In this document: in pieces, positions 19,144 to 33,767 of the stretch
How positions within the stretch are numbered: the stretch's first letter is position 1
Layout: every line of letters starts with the position of its first letter
Assembly: GCF_023806565.1 (NCBI RefSeq)
Contig: NZ_JAMTDV010000119.1
Location: forward strand, 1-64,000
Direction of reading: 5' to 3'
DNA from: Accumulibacter sp.
Lineage (GTDB): Bacteria > Pseudomonadota > Gammaproteobacteria > Burkholderiales > Rhodocyclaceae
DNA length: 64,000 nucleotides
Position numbers and translations under genes: made by a program
The notes under the pieces: generated by a model
What the model saw: the letters and a program-made list of their open reading frames with translations, nothing else
Database searches by the model: none
What the model was told of the DNA's origin: nothing

Positions 19144-19170
19144 AAAAAAGGCAGCCATGGGGCTGCCTTT
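19144..19170 (-). terminator. Rho-independent terminator of rpmE
   Basis: Stem AAAGGCAGCC / GGCTGCCTTT with a four-base loop. In the leftward direction it ends in a run of T, 23 bases after the rpmE stop. Confidence 0.88.
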
Positions 19171-19192
19171 CCTGTCGACCCCGTTGCTCGAA

Positions 19193-19408
19193 CTAGGCCG
19201 GTTTGCGTATCGCGCCGTACTTCTGGTTGAATTTCTCGACGCGGCCAGCCGTGTCGATGATCTTCTGCTTGCCGGTATAGAAAGGATGACAGGCCGAGCA
19301 CACCTCGATGTGCAACGCCTTCTTCATCGTCGACCTGGTCGTGAAGGTGCTGCCGCAAGAGCACGTCACCGCGATATCGCCATATGCAGGATGGATGTTG
19401 TCTTTCAT
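19193..19408 (-). CDS. rpmE: 50S ribosomal protein L31 (zinc-binding form)
   Basis: A 71-residue protein beginning [19 protein letters not shown]. The CSC and CSAC cysteines form the zinc site of the C+ form of L31. It lies downstream of rho in the same direction; the 197-base gap between them holds no gene I can see. Confidence 0.96.
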   Translation of the reverse strand: MKDNIHPAYGDIAVTCSCGSTFTTRSTMKKALHIEVCSACHPFYTGKQKIIDTAGRVEKFNQKYGAIRKPA

Positions 19409-19605
19409 CAGGTGCTTTTCCTGTAGATTGCGTCTGCTCGACCGTCGCCGGGAAGCGACGACCGGAGCATGAAATGTGGAGAAAAACGAGCATTATCGAT
19501 GATTTCGCCGGCATCTGCAATGGACCCCCAAGCGGCGCGCCGTCCTCGGCACTCGCGCATGGCCATGGCCTCGGCCAATACCGGCCCGCCGCCGGAATCC
19601 CCCGC

Positions 19606-20862
19606 TCAGCGGCGCATAGAGTCGAAGAATTCGACGTTGGTCTTGGTCGCCTTGATCTTGTCGAGCAGAAACTCCATTGCCTCAAGGTCGTCCATATTGT
19701 AGAGCAGCTTGCGCAGGATCCACATCTTCTGCAGGACGTCCGGCATCAACAGCAGTTCTTCGCGGCGAGTGCCGGAGCGGTTGACGTTGATCGCCGGGTA
19801 AACGCGCTTTTCGGCCATCCGCCGATCGAGGTGGATCTCCATGTTGCCGGTACCCTTGAATTCTTCATAGATCACATCGTCCATGCGGCTGCCGGTGTCG
19901 ATCAGTGCCGTCGCGATGATCGTCAGTGATCCGCCTTCCTCGATGTTGCGCGCCGCACCGAAGAATCGCTTTGGCTTCTGCAGGGCATTGGCGTCGACAC
20001 CACCGGTGAGAACCTTGCCGGATGCCGGTTGCACCGTGTTATAGGCGCGCGCCAGGCGGGTGATCGAATCGAGGAGGATAACCACGTCGCGTTTATGCTC
20101 GATCAGGCGCTTGGCTTTCTCGATGACCATTTCGGCGACCTGCACGTGACGCGTTGCAGGTTCGTCAAAAGTCGAGGCGACCACCTCGCCGCGTACCGAC
20201 CGCGTCATCTCTGTGACTTCCTCCGGGCGCTCGTCGATCAACAGCACGATCAGGTTCACGTCGGGATGGTTGGCGGTGATCGCGTGCGCAATATGCTGCA
20301 TCATCACCGTCTTGCCGCTCTTCGGACTGGCGACCAGGAGACCGCGCTGGCCTTTTCCGATTGGGGCGATGATGTCGATGATGCGACTGGTGATGTTCTC
20401 CTCGCCGCGAATGTCGCGCTCAAGCTTGAGGTGTTCGGCCGGGTGCAGCGGCGTCAGGTTCTCGAAGAGAATCTTGTTCTTCGAAGCCTCCGGCGCTTCG
20501 CCGTTTATCTTGTCTACCTTGACCAGGGCGAAATAGCGTTCACCGTCTTTCGGGGTGCGAATCTCGCCCTCGATCGTGTCACCGGTATGCAGGTTGAAGC
20601 GTCTGATCTGGCTCGGGCTGACGTAGATGTCGTCGGTGCTGGCCAGATACGAGGTGTCAGGCGAACGCAGGAATCCGAACCCGTCAGACAAGGTTTCCAG
20701 TGTTCCGTCGCCAAAAATGCTTTCACCTTTCCTGGCCTGGTTCTTGAGTAGCGCGAAAATCAGTTCGTGCTTGCGCAAGCGATTTGCGCCCTCGACGTTG
20801 TTGCTGACAGCCATTTCCAGAAGCTGGCCGACATGAAGTGCTTTGAGTTCGGATAGGTGCAT
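19606..20862 (-). CDS. rho: Transcription termination factor Rho
   Basis: A 418-residue hexameric RNA helicase of normal length. The N-terminal cold-shock RNA-binding fold ([19 protein letters not shown]), the Walker A loop ([12 protein letters not shown]) and the Walker B segment ([12 protein letters not shown]) are intact. Confidence 0.97.
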   Translation of the reverse strand: MHLSELKALHVGQLLEMAVSNNVEGANRLRKHELIFALLKNQARKGESIFGDGTLETLSDGFGFLRSPDTSYLASTDDIYVSPSQIRRFNLHTGDTIEGEIRTPKDGERYFALVKVDKINGEAPEASKNKILFENLTPLHPAEHLKLERDIRGEENITSRIIDIIAPIGKGQRGLLVASPKSGKTVMMQHIAHAITANHPDVNLIVLLIDERPEEVTEMTRSVRGEVVASTFDEPATRHVQVAEMVIEKAKRLIEHKRDVVILLDSITRLARAYNTVQPASGKVLTGGVDANALQKPKRFFGAARNIEEGGSLTIIATALIDTGSRMDDVIYEEFKGTGNMEIHLDRRMAEKRVYPAINVNRSGTRREELLLMPDVLQKMWILRKLLYNMDDLEAMEFLLDKIKATKTNVEFFDSMRR

Positions 20863-21071
20863 GTGCGGGAGACAAGGAAGGGGGAGAACGAAATGCGCTT
20901 GCGCAATGCCGCAACTGAAACGCGTGCCAAGGGAGTGCCGCGGGGCGGACAGGTGTTTTGCTGCTACAGGGTGCTGCTACGGGGGAGGGCGCCTGAGGGC
21001 TCTCTGCAGGCTCGCAAGCTACGGGTCGGCTGATGCTCCCATCAGGCCTTCAGGCGGCGAGGGTATCGACT

Positions 21072-21398
21072 TTAGAGGTTGCTGTCAATGAAGGCAATCA
21101 ACTGCGACTTGGACAGGGCGCCGACCTTGGTGGCTTCGACGTTGCCGTTCTTGAACAGCATCAGCGTCGGGATTCCACGGATGCCATAGCTCGCCGGAGT
21201 CTTTTGATTGTCGTCGATGTTCAGCTTGACGACTTTCAGGCGACCTGCATAGTCGGTGGCGATGTCATCGAGGAGTGGCGCAATCATCTTGCACGGACCG
21301 CACCATTCGGCCCAGTAATCGACTAGGACGGGTTCGTCTGCTTGCAGCACGTCGGCGCCAAAGCTGTCGTCCGTCACGTGGTGGATATGTTCGCTCAT
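21072..21398 (-). CDS. trxA: Thioredoxin 1
   Basis: A 108-residue thioredoxin with active site WCGPC (Cys33, Cys36) and cis-proline GIPT. Start at 21398 is preferred because the longer frame upstream has no family similarity. trxA upstream of rho in the same direction is the common proteobacterial order. The 209-base gap between them holds no gene I can see. Confidence 0.96.
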   Translation of the reverse strand: MSEHIHHVTDDSFGADVLQADEPVLVDYWAEWCGPCKMIAPLLDDIATDYAGRLKVVKLNIDDNQKTPASYGIRGIPTLMLFKNGNVEATKVGALSKSQLIAFIDSNL

Positions 21399-21588
21399 GA
21401 AAAGCCTCTTGCGGAATCTGGAATGGGATGTTCGGCTGAGGCGTATGGCACGACGAACCGAAGCACGGCCGACGCCAGCCAATTTTTCAATCCTAGCGAA
21501 AAAATCGCCGCAAGGGAAGCCGCGCATCTGTCTCGCGAACGGCAATTACGCTATAGTCTCCGTCGTTTCCATCAGCAGAAGCGCGACG

Positions 21589-21912
21589 ATGACGTACGTT
21601 GTTACCGAGAACTGTATCAAGTGCAAATTTACGGACTGCGTTGACGTTTGTCCGGTGGATTGTTTCCATGAGGGCCCGAACTTCCTTGTGATCGACCCCG
21701 AAGAGTGCATCGACTGCACTTTGTGTGTGCCCGAGTGTCCGGCTGAGGCAATATTTGCCGAAGACGACGTGCCGGAGGTGCAACGCAAGTTCATCGCGCT
21801 CAATGCCGAGTTGGCCAAGAACTGGCCGGTCATCGTCGAGCGTAGCGAACCGTTGCCAGATGCCGACGAGTGGAATCACAAACCAGACAAGCTGAAATAC
21901 CTGCAGCGTTAA
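21589..21912 (+). CDS. fdxA: Seven-iron ferredoxin FdxA
   Basis: A 107-residue ferredoxin with cysteines at 9, 12, 17, 21, 25, 40, 43, 46 and 50. The pattern [17 protein letters not shown] and [12 protein letters not shown] is that of 3Fe-4S plus 4Fe-4S FdxA proteins. It is an electron carrier of uncertain partner and is divergent from trxA. The start at 21589 gives the usual MTYVVTENC. Confidence 0.95.
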   Translation: MTYVVTENCIKCKFTDCVDVCPVDCFHEGPNFLVIDPEECIDCTLCVPECPAEAIFAEDDVPEVQRKFIALNAELAKNWPVIVERSEPLPDADEWNHKPDKLKYLQR

Positions 21913-22207
21913 GCGCTCGCGCGTTGACGCAGAACTCGCTCGCCACTGCTTGCGCGTAGCGTTCTGGTCCCACGCCGCGGGAAGCGCTCGCGACCTCGGC
22001 GTCCGCAAGTGACCCCGGTCGTTGCCGACGGGTCCACCCGTAGACGCTCGTCGCGCAGTCTTGCCCAGGCACCGGATCGGAGCCGAACGATATCCCTTGG
22101 ACTAGAATACATACTTTTCACCGTGCTGCCCTTTTTTCGGGCGAACGGCAGACCGGACAAGAGCCGGCGATGACGACTTTCAATCAAGACAGGCAGGAGG
22201 AGAACAG

Positions 22208-23884
22208 ATGGAAAAGATTTGGCTGCAGAGCTATCAGAAAGGCGTGCCCGCAGAGGTTGATCTGACCGAATTCCAGTCGCTTGGCGAACTCTTCGAAAGA
22301 AGCGTCGCCAAGTATCGGGACCGGGTCGCCTATATCAACATGGGGGTCGAGGTCACCTACGGCGAACTAGACAAGTTGTCGCGAGATTTTGCCGCCTACC
22401 TGCAAGGGGTGCTCAAGTTGCCGGCAGGCAGCCGTGTCGCAGTGATGATGCCGAACCTGCTGCAATATCCGATCTGTATCTTCGCGATTCTGCGTGCGGG
22501 TTACGTGGTGGTGAACGTCAACCCGCTGTACACCCCGCGCGAACTCGAGCACCAACTCAAGGATTCGGGTGCCGAAGTGATCGTGATTCTCGAAAACTTT
22601 GCCGTTACGCTCGAGCAGGTGTTGACGAGGACGCCGGTGAAGCACATCGTGGTTGCCCGTCTCGGCGACATGCTCGGTTTTCCGAAAGGCGCGGTGGTCA
22701 ACTTCGTCGTCAAGTATGTCAAGAAGATGGTTCCGGCATGGAGCCTGGCGCGCGCAGTGAATTTCCGGACGGCGCTCGGCAGGGGGGCCTCGGCCGAGTT
22801 GAAGGCCGTCGGAGTCAACCAGGAGGATCTTGCATTTCTGCAGTATACGGGGGGGACGACCGGGGTCTCGAAGGGGGCGATGCTGACCCATCGCAACCTT
22901 CTCGCCAATTTGGCGCAGGCGCACGCCTGGATTCAGCCCGAGTTGGGGAGCGAGCAGCACATGGTGGTTACTGCCCTGCCGCTGTACCACATCTTTGCCT
23001 TGACGGCGAACTGCTTCACCTTCTTCAAGATCGGCGCCAGCAATCTGCTGATCACCAATCCTCGCGATCTTCCTGCCCTCGTTGCCGAGCTTGGCCGGTA
23101 TCCCAACACGGTATTCATCGGTGTGAATACGCTGTTCAACGGCCTGCTGAACAACGATGCCTTTTGCGGGCTAGATTTCAGCAAGCTCAAGGTGACGCTG
23201 GGGGGTGGAGCTGCCGTGCAGAAAGCGGTGGCGGAGAAGTGGCGGCAGGTGACCGGCAAGCCGCTGATCGAAGCCTACGGTTTGACCGAAACTTCGCCGG
23301 CGGTGACGATCAATCCGCTGGACGTGGCGAGCTACACCGGCGCCATCGGTGTGCCGATCTCGTCCACCGAGGTGGCAATTCGCAACGACGCCGGCCAGGA
23401 TGTTCCGCTCGGCGAGCGAGGCGAAATCTGCGTACGTGGTCCGCAGGTGATGAAGGGTTACTACAATCGTCCCGAGGAGACGGCAAAGGTGATGACGCCC
23501 GATGGCTTTCTGATGACCGGCGACATCGCGGTGATGGATGACAAGGGCTTTGTCCGGATCGTCGATCGCAAGAAGGACATGATTCTTGTCTCCGGATTCA
23601 ACGTCTACCCGAACGAAATCGAGGATGTCGTCGCGCAACACGCGGGTGTCTTGGAAGTTGCAGCGGTTGGTGTGCCGCATGCGAAGACCGGCGAAGCGGT
23701 GAAGATTTTCGTCGTCAAGAAGGATCCTGCGCTCACTGCCGAGGCGCTGATCGCCCATTGCCGGGAGCATCTCACGGCGTACAAGGTGCCTGGCCAGGTG
23801 GAGTTCCGGAGCGAGCTGCCAAAAAGCAACGTCGGCAAGATTCTGCGTCGCGAACTGCGCGACGAGGCTCCCCGGCCGGCCTGA
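22208..23884 (+). CDS. fadD: Long-chain-fatty-acid--CoA ligase
   Basis: A 558-residue AMP-forming ligase. It has the P-loop-like [16 protein letters not shown], the core YGLTETSP, and the C-terminal [20 protein letters not shown] and [16 protein letters not shown] motifs of FadD. It activates fatty acids for beta-oxidation or lipid synthesis and could feed the lipid cluster upstream. AGGAGG precedes the ATG. The preceding 295 bases hold only a possible promoter (TAGAAT near 22100). Confidence 0.93.
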   Translation: MEKIWLQSYQKGVPAEVDLTEFQSLGELFERSVAKYRDRVAYINMGVEVTYGELDKLSRDFAAYLQGVLKLPAGSRVAVMMPNLLQYPICIFAILRAGYVVVNVNPLYTPRELEHQLKDSGAEVIVILENFAVTLEQVLTRTPVKHIVVARLGDMLGFPKGAVVNFVVKYVKKMVPAWSLARAVNFRTALGRGASAELKAVGVNQEDLAFLQYTGGTTGVSKGAMLTHRNLLANLAQAHAWIQPELGSEQHMVVTALPLYHIFALTANCFTFFKIGASNLLITNPRDLPALVAELGRYPNTVFIGVNTLFNGLLNNDAFCGLDFSKLKVTLGGGAAVQKAVAEKWRQVTGKPLIEAYGLTETSPAVTINPLDVASYTGAIGVPISSTEVAIRNDAGQDVPLGERGEICVRGPQVMKGYYNRPEETAKVMTPDGFLMTGDIAVMDDKGFVRIVDRKKDMILVSGFNVYPNEIEDVVAQHAGVLEVAAVGVPHAKTGEAVKIFVVKKDPALTAEALIAHCREHLTAYKVPGQVEFRSELPKSNVGKILRRELRDEAPRPA

Positions 23885-23926
23885 GCAGGAAATGCCAGGC
23901 GGCGGGGAAATCCGGGATGTCGCCGC

Positions 23927-24550
23927 TCAGTTCTTCGTCGCGTACTGCTGGAGGAGTTCGGTGGTCAGCGGATGTCTGTTGCGGACTGCATAGTCGAGCG
24001 GCGTCTTGCCGTCCTTGTCCCGGACCCTTGGATCGGCGCCATGTTCGATCAGAACCCGTGAAACATTTGGCTGACCGGTCGCCGCGGCAAGGTGAAGTGG
24101 TGTCTGCCCGGTGTCGCTGAGAGCGTTGACCGTGGCTTTCCTGTCGAGCAGGAACTCCACTTCGTTTCTGCCGCCAGCGAGGACCGCGGCGTGCAGTGGG
24201 GTCATCCCCACCCGGTCGCGCGCGTCGATGGTGGCGCCGCTGGCGAGAAGTGCGTCCGAGGCCCTGGTCCGTCCGTAAAAGGCTGCCATGTGGAGAGCGG
24301 TCCTGCCGAGGGCATCAGCGGCGTCCACCTCGGCCTGTGCCTCCAGCAAGGTCTTGATTTCCGCCAGGTCGCCACGCATCGCGGCCCGGGCCAAGGGCGA
24401 CTCTGCGGCGGGAACGTCGTCGACCGCGGCTGCTGCGGGCGGCTTGGGTCTCGCCATCGCTTCGGCTGCCGGATCCTTGCTGCATGCGGCGAGCGTCAGA
24501 GAGAGCGCCATAATGCCGGTCAGCGTGTTCAGTGAGAGGGAGGTCTTCAT
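23927..24550 (-). CDS. Ankyrin-repeat lipoprotein
   Basis: A 207-residue protein. The start at 24550 gives a lipoprotein signal (MKTSLSLNTLTGIMALSLTL then AACS lipobox). Residues about 55-200 hold four ankyrin repeats (GRTALHMAAFYG, GMTPLHAAVLAG, GQTPLHLAAATG, GKTPLDYAVRN). It is likely periplasmic or outer-membrane anchored and acts in protein-protein binding. The partner is unknown. Confidence 0.87.
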   Translation of the reverse strand: MKTSLSLNTLTGIMALSLTLAACSKDPAAEAMARPKPPAAAAVDDVPAAESPLARAAMRGDLAEIKTLLEAQAEVDAADALGRTALHMAAFYGRTRASDALLASGATIDARDRVGMTPLHAAVLAGGRNEVEFLLDRKATVNALSDTGQTPLHLAAATGQPNVSRVLIEHGADPRVRDKDGKTPLDYAVRNRHPLTTELLQQYATKN

Positions 24551-24834
24551 CTTCACGATCTTCCTGCCAATTGCGTGCTTGCGTATTATTTCCGGCGCGC
24601 GTATCTGCCGTGGACGCTGCGGCCATGGCCGGTGCGTCAGCGGGGCCTCGGAGTCGAACGCTGGTCTGGCCAAACTTGGCGGTTGGCCGAACGCATATTA
24701 CCATCACTGCCGGTGGCCGCCGCCTGCCGTGCGATCGTCCCGGCGGGTCGCAGGCGACCGCAGGTGATCGATGGTGGAACTCACGCTGCACAGGTTTCTT
24801 GCGCAGAACGGTGGCTGGTTTGGAGGAGGTTTTC

Positions 24835-25377
24835 ATGTTGATGCTGAGTGATCGTTCCGTCTTGCTGTTGGTTGATCTGCAGGAGCGTCTGCAGCCCGCT
24901 ATCGACGACGCTGCGACGGTGCTCGAGGCCTGCCTTTGGCTGACCAGGGTGGCACGCCGCCTGGAGGTTCCGGTGATCTGCACCGAACAGTATCCGAAAG
25001 GATTGGGACCGACAATGCCTGCGTTGCGCGAGTTGCTGCCGGACGAGTGTTTGGTCGAGAAAATCCATTTTTCGGCGGTCGCCGAGCAAGGTTTGTTCCG
25101 GGCTCCGGGGGGAGACCGCGCACAGTTTGTCGTGGCCGGCACCGAGGCGCATGTCTGCGTGCAGCAGACGGTTTTCGATCTGCTGGCGGCCGGTCGCCGG
25201 GTGTTCGTCGTCGAGGAAGCCGTCGGTTCGCGGCGCAAGTCGGACAAGGTCTTGGCGCTGGACCGCATGCGCCGTCATGGTGCCGACATCGTTTCGCGCG
25301 AAATGGTCGTCTTCGAGTGGTTGCGTCAGGCGGGCAGCGAGCTGTTCCGGGAGATCAGCCGCGAATTCATTCGCTGA
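24835..25377 (+). CDS. Isochorismatase-family cysteine hydrolase
   Basis: A 180-residue protein of the isochorismatase/nicotinamidase fold. Asp14 (LLLVDLQERL), the lysine in LVEKIHFSA and Cys108 (AHVCVQQT) form the usual catalytic triad. This YcaC-like group has no firm substrate. GGAGGAGG precedes the ATG at 24835. It is followed by pyrG after 112 bases. Confidence 0.87.
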   Translation: MLMLSDRSVLLLVDLQERLQPAIDDAATVLEACLWLTRVARRLEVPVICTEQYPKGLGPTMPALRELLPDECLVEKIHFSAVAEQGLFRAPGGDRAQFVVAGTEAHVCVQQTVFDLLAAGRRVFVVEEAVGSRRKSDKVLALDRMRRHGADIVSREMVVFEWLRQAGSELFREISREFIR

Positions 25378-25468
25378 CACCGGGGGCGACCACGGCAGTT
25401 GTTGCGATGACCGCTGCCGCTGACCGCTGCCGCTTGGAGGGCCATGGCGAATTCCGCTACAATCTTGA

Positions 25469-27966
<2,498 letters not shown>

Positions 27967-28015
27967 TGGCCGCCGGCCGCGCCGCTTTTCGCCAGCCCGG
28001 CGTACCAGGCTTTAA

Positions 28016-29329
<1,314 letters not shown>

Positions 29330-29355
29330 CCTGTCGACGGTCGACGCCTGCTGCC

Positions 29356-29697
29356 GTGCGCTGGCTCTCGGTTGGCTTGCTGGTGGTCGTGGTCCTGCTG
29401 CAGCATCCGCTATGGCTGGGCAAGGGCGGCTGGCTGCGGGTATGGGACGTCGATCGGCAGTTGCAGCAGCAGAAGGAAGCCAACGAGAAGCTGGAATTGC
29501 GCAACGCCGGTCTCGACGCCGAAGTGCGTGACCTCAAGCAGGGTTACGACGCGATCGAGGAACGCGCGCGCTTCGAACTGGGAATGGTCAAGCAGGACGA
29601 AATTTTTGTCCAGATCCCGGACAAGCCGGCGAGCGACAAGGCGGCAGCTCCCACAGGCGACAAATCGGCCGCAGCCTCGAAGCCCGCCAAGCGCTAG
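29356..29697 (+). CDS. ftsB: Cell division protein FtsB
   Basis: A 113-residue single-span protein: one membrane helix ([13 protein letters not shown]) followed by a coiled coil ([20 protein letters not shown]) and [11 protein letters not shown]. FtsB forms the FtsQLB divisome complex. The GTG at 29356 gives the usual short cytoplasmic N-terminus; a TTG at 29326 overlapping the eno stop is the alternative. The last 25 residues are Ala/Lys-rich. Confidence 0.9.
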   Translation: MRWLSVGLLVVVVLLQHPLWLGKGGWLRVWDVDRQLQQQKEANEKLELRNAGLDAEVRDLKQGYDAIEERARFELGMVKQDEIFVQIPDKPASDKAAAPTGDKSAAASKPAKR

Positions 29698-29727
29698 CGG
29701 CCTGCCACGGGGGCAGTGCCGCTCCGT

Positions 29728-30417
29728 CTATTCCGACAGTTCGATCTGACCGGATACCGCGACGGTCACCAGCGTTTCGCCCGCTTCGATCGGCATCGGA
29801 GCGGCGTCGGCTGCGGCCAGAACTGCCGAGCGCATGATCGGCGGCATGCGGCCACTGCTGTTGATGGCCAGGTGTTTGATCCGGTACGTCTTGCCCATTG
29901 CGTCCGAAATCACCTTGGCGCGCGCCTTGAAGGCGGCGAGGGCATCGACCATGGCGTCGTTCTCGGTCCTCCTGCGTGTTTCTGGCGCCGGCAGCATGGC
30001 CACGCCGGCGACTGCCAGCGACGATTGGAGCTTGCCCAGCAACTCCGAGAGGGCAGCCGTGTCGGCCGATTCCAGCGCGAGATCCGAGCGCATCCGCCAG
30101 CCTTCGATCTTGCTTCCTTTGCCGTAGATCGGATAGGTCGAAGTGGTGCCGCTCTGGGTCCGGATGCTGCTGTAGCTTCGAGCGGTCCTCAGCGCGTCGG
30201 CGACGAGGCCGTTCACGCGTTTCGCCAGCTCGCTCGGTGTTGCGCCGGTGGCTTCCGCGAAGACCGTCGCGCGCGCCAGATCGTTGGCTGCAGGCCGGCT
30301 GGCTTCGGCCGAAAGGTCGATGCTCGTGCCGCCGGCGGAGGATGCGGCCAGTGCCGGGGCAGCGATCAGCAGGGCAAGCAGGGGCAGGAAGCGAAACAAG
30401 GGGCGGACGGGGTACAT
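29728..30417 (-). CDS. SIMPL-domain (DUF541) exported protein
   Basis: A 229-residue protein with a clear signal peptide (FLPLLALLIAAPALA) and a SIMPL domain (ATVFAEATGATPSELAKRVN, VSGQIELSE). Members are periplasmic proteins linked loosely to oxidative stress. It is convergent with ftsB and its substrate is unknown. Confidence 0.85.
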   Translation of the reverse strand: MYPVRPLFRFLPLLALLIAAPALAASSAGGTSIDLSAEASRPAANDLARATVFAEATGATPSELAKRVNGLVADALRTARSYSSIRTQSGTTSTYPIYGKGSKIEGWRMRSDLALESADTAALSELLGKLQSSLAVAGVAMLPAPETRRRTENDAMVDALAAFKARAKVISDAMGKTYRIKHLAINSSGRMPPIMRSAVLAAADAAPMPIEAGETLVTVAVSGQIELSE

Positions 30418-30629
30418 GGCGTCTCCGGTTTACGGCACTCGAGAATGACGGGGATTTGCCGGCCAGCGGGCAGCAACAGGCCGCTCACGTTCGGCACAGG
30501 CTACCCTGGGGAGCTCATTGTAGCCGATTGCCGGCATTCCTTTATGGTAGTCAGGCGCCGGAAGCTTGGTTAGAATCTGGGTCACCGGCTCGCTTGCAGG
30601 CGATCGGGCACGGTCTATGAGGGGGCACC

Positions 30630-31100
30630 ATGCTGAAAGCAGGACAGGCGGCGCCGATGTTCGTCCTCCCCGATGCGGATATGGAACTCATCGATATCGC
30701 CCAGTTCAGGGGCAAGAACAATATCATTCTCTTTTTCTATCCGAGAGATGACGCACCGTGCTGCACCTTGCAGGCAACCGATTTCTCCGATCACGAGGAC
30801 GAATTCGCACGGCTGGACTGCCTGATCATGGGCATCAGCCGCGATGATTGTCTCAAACACGCAGAATTTCGCGACAAGCATGGAATTTCCGTGTGTCTCC
30901 TGTCCGATGCCGAAGGCTTTGCGTGCAAACAGTATGGTGTCTGGCAGGCGAAGGAAGTAAATGGTGTCCGGAAATATGGCATCGTCCGCTCGACCTTCGT
31001 CATCGACAAACAGGGCGTTCTCCGCTTCGCGCACTACGGAGTGAACGCCAAGGGCCACGCGCGCGAAATGCTGCGCACGGTGAAGGAACTCAAGCAATGA
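30630..31100 (+). CDS. Peroxiredoxin of the BCP/PrxQ type
   Basis: A 156-residue thiol peroxidase. Its active-site segment is FFYPRDDAPCCTLQATDF, with Cys45 at the peroxidatic position and an unusual neighbouring Cys44 in place of Gly. Further cysteines are at about 63, 74, 89 and 99. It overlaps the next gene by four bases. Confidence 0.88.
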   Translation: MLKAGQAAPMFVLPDADMELIDIAQFRGKNNIILFFYPRDDAPCCTLQATDFSDHEDEFARLDCLIMGISRDDCLKHAEFRDKHGISVCLLSDAEGFACKQYGVWQAKEVNGVRKYGIVRSTFVIDKQGVLRFAHYGVNAKGHAREMLRTVKELKQ

Positions 31101-31594
31101 ACATGCAAGTCGCCAAGAATACGGTCGTGACTCTCGACTATAGCGTGACCGATCTCGATGGAGAGCTGGTGGATGCCGGTCAGGAACCGCTCGTCTATCT
31201 GCACGGCGGTTACGACGACATCTTCCCGATGATCGAAGAGGCCGTGCAGGGCAAGCGAATTGGTGAGTCGGTAGTGGTGAAGATGCAACCCGACGATGCT
31301 TTCGGTGAGTACGACGCCGACCTGGTCCAGCTGGAGGAACGCAGCCAGTTTCCGCAGGAGCTGCAGCTCGGGATGCAGTTCGAAGGGGTACCGGAGGATG
31401 CCGACGATGACGAGGACGTGCTCATCTACCGCGTGACCGAGATCGCCGACGATAAGGTGGTGCTCGACGGAAACCATCCGCTGGCCGGAATGGCCTTGGT
31501 GTTTACATGCACCGTGACCGATATCCGCCCGGCGACCGCGGAAGAAATCAGCCACGGGCATACGCACGACGGCAGCTGTGACGACGATGACTGA
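31097..31594 (+). CDS. FKBP-type peptidyl-prolyl isomerase, SlyD-like
   Basis: A 165-residue protein with the SlyD pattern: a short FKBP domain (VVTLDYSVTDLDGELVDAG), an inserted chaperone flap, and a His/Asp-rich tail (HGHTHDGSCDDDD) that could bind nickel or zinc. It helps protein folding. It is translationally coupled to the peroxiredoxin gene. Confidence 0.9.
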   Translation: MNMQVAKNTVVTLDYSVTDLDGELVDAGQEPLVYLHGGYDDIFPMIEEAVQGKRIGESVVVKMQPDDAFGEYDADLVQLEERSQFPQELQLGMQFEGVPEDADDDEDVLIYRVTEIADDKVVLDGNHPLAGMALVFTCTVTDIRPATAEEISHGHTHDGSCDDDD

Positions 31595-31635
31595 GCGTTC
31601 TGCGGCACCGGATTCTGTCCGGCGCAGCACCGGCA

Positions 31636-32769
31636 CTAGCGCAGGAGCTTGCCGCTGCGGTTGAGGATCGTGATGTCGACGAAGCGCGAGCCGGCGTGTT
31701 GCTTCGGTGAAAAACTGATGAAGACACCGCCCGCGTCGTAGTTACGGAGGGTTTCCAGGGCATCGCGCAACTTCTTGCGCGTCGGATTCGGTCCGGCGCG
31801 ACGCAGCGCTTCACCGAACACCTTGGCACCGAGATAGCCTTCGACAAAGGTGTGGTTCAGCGTCACGTCCGTGGGCCTGAACTTTGCGAAGTTGTTCTGT
31901 ATTTCGCGAATCAGAGGGACCGTGTGACTGTTCGGGTCGGGGACGACCTGGGTCAGCGCCAGTCCTTCCGCCTTCTCGGCGCCGATCCGTTGCACCACCT
32001 GCGCGCCGTCGGTCACCGACAGGGCGACGTACTGGGCGAGATTGCCCGCGGCGCGCGACTGTTTCAGGAATTCGGCACTGGCTGCCGTGTTGGCAATCAG
32101 GATCACCGCCTGCGGTTTGGCGGCGGCAATCGCTTTCACGGCAGCGCCGACCTCGGTCGTATTCTTGGCATAAGACTCCTTGGCGACCAGCGATCCGCCG
32201 ACTTTCCGGATCGATTGCTCGGCGCTGAGCAGTGCGTCCTGGCCAAAGGCATCGTCCTGATAGAGGATGGCGAAGCGCGCATAGCCGGTGGTCGTGTATT
32301 GGTCGATGATTTTTTCGATTTCCTCTGCATAGCTGGCGCGGGTCAGGAAGAGCAAGGGGTCGTTTCTGCGTACCAGCGACTCGGCGCCGGAGCGTATGGC
32401 GATCAGCGGAATGCCGGCCTCGCTGAGCACCTTCTGGTCGAGGAGCGCCTCGACGTTGCTGCTGCCGACGAAACCGATGAACGCCAGAGGCTGCGACTGC
32501 CTGATCATTTCACGCGCCAGCCGGACCGTCTCCTCGCTCTTGTACCCGTCATCGATCGAGAGCAGCCGAATCCTTGCGCCGTGGATTCCGCCTTGTTCGT
32601 TGACCGCGTCGAAGTAGAGCTGCACTCCCGCTCGCATGTGCGTTCCCGTTGGTGCCAGCGGACCGCTGAAAGCGGCGACCTGGCCAACGACGACGATCGC
32701 TGCGCCGGCGTACCCGAAGCCAAGAAGGATTGCCGTCAAGGTCAAGCGCAATAGCCAAATCAGCCTCAT
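31636..32769 (-). CDS. ABC transporter substrate-binding protein (branched-chain amino acid type)
   Basis: A 377-residue periplasmic type I binding protein with an N-terminal signal helix and LivJ-type features (VGQVAAFSGPLAPTGTHMRAGVQLYFDAVNEQGGIHG). No permease or ATPase gene is adjacent, so it is an orphan binding protein. Its ligand is unknown. Confidence 0.88.
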   Translation of the reverse strand: MRLIWLLRLTLTAILLGFGYAGAAIVVVGQVAAFSGPLAPTGTHMRAGVQLYFDAVNEQGGIHGARIRLLSIDDGYKSEETVRLAREMIRQSQPLAFIGFVGSSNVEALLDQKVLSEAGIPLIAIRSGAESLVRRNDPLLFLTRASYAEEIEKIIDQYTTTGYARFAILYQDDAFGQDALLSAEQSIRKVGGSLVAKESYAKNTTEVGAAVKAIAAAKPQAVILIANTAASAEFLKQSRAAGNLAQYVALSVTDGAQVVQRIGAEKAEGLALTQVVPDPNSHTVPLIREIQNNFAKFRPTDVTLNHTFVEGYLGAKVFGEALRRAGPNPTRKKLRDALETLRNYDAGGVFISFSPKQHAGSRFVDITILNRSGKLLR

Positions 32770-32856
32770 GGTCCCGTCCTCCCGATGTCGATTGATCTGT
32801 GCAAGTGTAGGGTTTGCAGTCTCCGCTGTCGATCGATCGTGTGCCGGCAGAAAGGC

Positions 32857-33767
32857 TCACCGCCGGCGGTAGGGGTAAACCTCGAAACGGAACAGTTGCG
32901 GCTGATCGCTGTCGATGATCACTTTCACCCATCCGAGCAGCGGGTAGCCGAAGGTTTCCAGGCGAGTGAAGTTGGCGATCGGCAGATGAGTTTGCGGATC
33001 GCGCAAGGGATGGTCGATGCGCTGCCAGTGGGTGTCGCCGTGGATCATCAGTACCTGACCGGGGAAAGCGAGTGTTTCCTCCTGCAGCGCTTCGAGCAGG
33101 TCGCGAAAGCCGGCGTGAGTGAGTCCGGCGGCATGATGCTTGAAGCCCGGATTGGCCTGCATGACGATGACGATGCCGGCTGCCCGCTCGCGACGGGCGA
33201 CGGCAAACCCCTGTCGCAGCCAATCGATCAGTGGTGGATTGCGTGCCAGGAACTCGTTGCTCGGGGTGGGGCCGCTACCGAAATTGTTGTTCGGACCAGG
33301 CACGTTGAGCGAGATGAACAACACCGGGCCGAGACGCCAGCGCAGGTGCTCGGAATAGCCACCGGCCTGCTGTTCGACCGCGAGAGTCGGTTTCCCGAGC
33401 GCACGCGGTTCGGCGAAAAACAGCTCACGCAACCGTTGCAAACGTTCCACCGGATCGTAGTGGCCCGCAGCCACCTGCTGGCAGTCGGTCCATTCGTTGT
33501 CCCCGACGACATAGACGAACGGGGCCCGCGACGCGTCAAAAAGCGCTCGCCGGTCGAGGAACATCTCGTCACTGCAGGGTGCTCGGCTGTCCTTCAAGTC
33601 GCCGACATGAACGATGAACGCCGGACTCTGGTCGGCGATGTCGGCAAGCAGGTGCGGCAGTTCGCTGCGTTCGTAATCGCTGTAGGGGGTATCGCCGATC
33701 GCCGCGAAGCGCCAAGTTTCGCCCGTTGCCGATGTGGCGACGGAAAGGAATGGAGCGACGAGCAGTG
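32857..33767 (-). pseudogene. Calcineurin-like metallophosphoesterase, 5' end cut by prophage
   Basis: The frame is open from the prophage junction at 33767 to the stop at 32857. It begins inside a signal-peptide hydrophobic core (LLVAPFLSVATSA) and continues with WRFAAIGDTPYS, HVGDLKD, VVGDNEW and MIHGDTHW, which are metallophosphoesterase motifs. The native start codon and the first few residues are missing. They should lie on the far side of the prophage. The open frame runs into phage DNA without a stop, but no export signal would be restored. The substrate is unknown. Confidence 0.8.

Noticed and set aside
21913-22207. Possible RNA gene between fdxA and fadD
   Set aside because: The stretch has GC-rich inverted segments but no T-run terminator or conserved RNA motif; only a weak -10 (TAGAAT) was noted.
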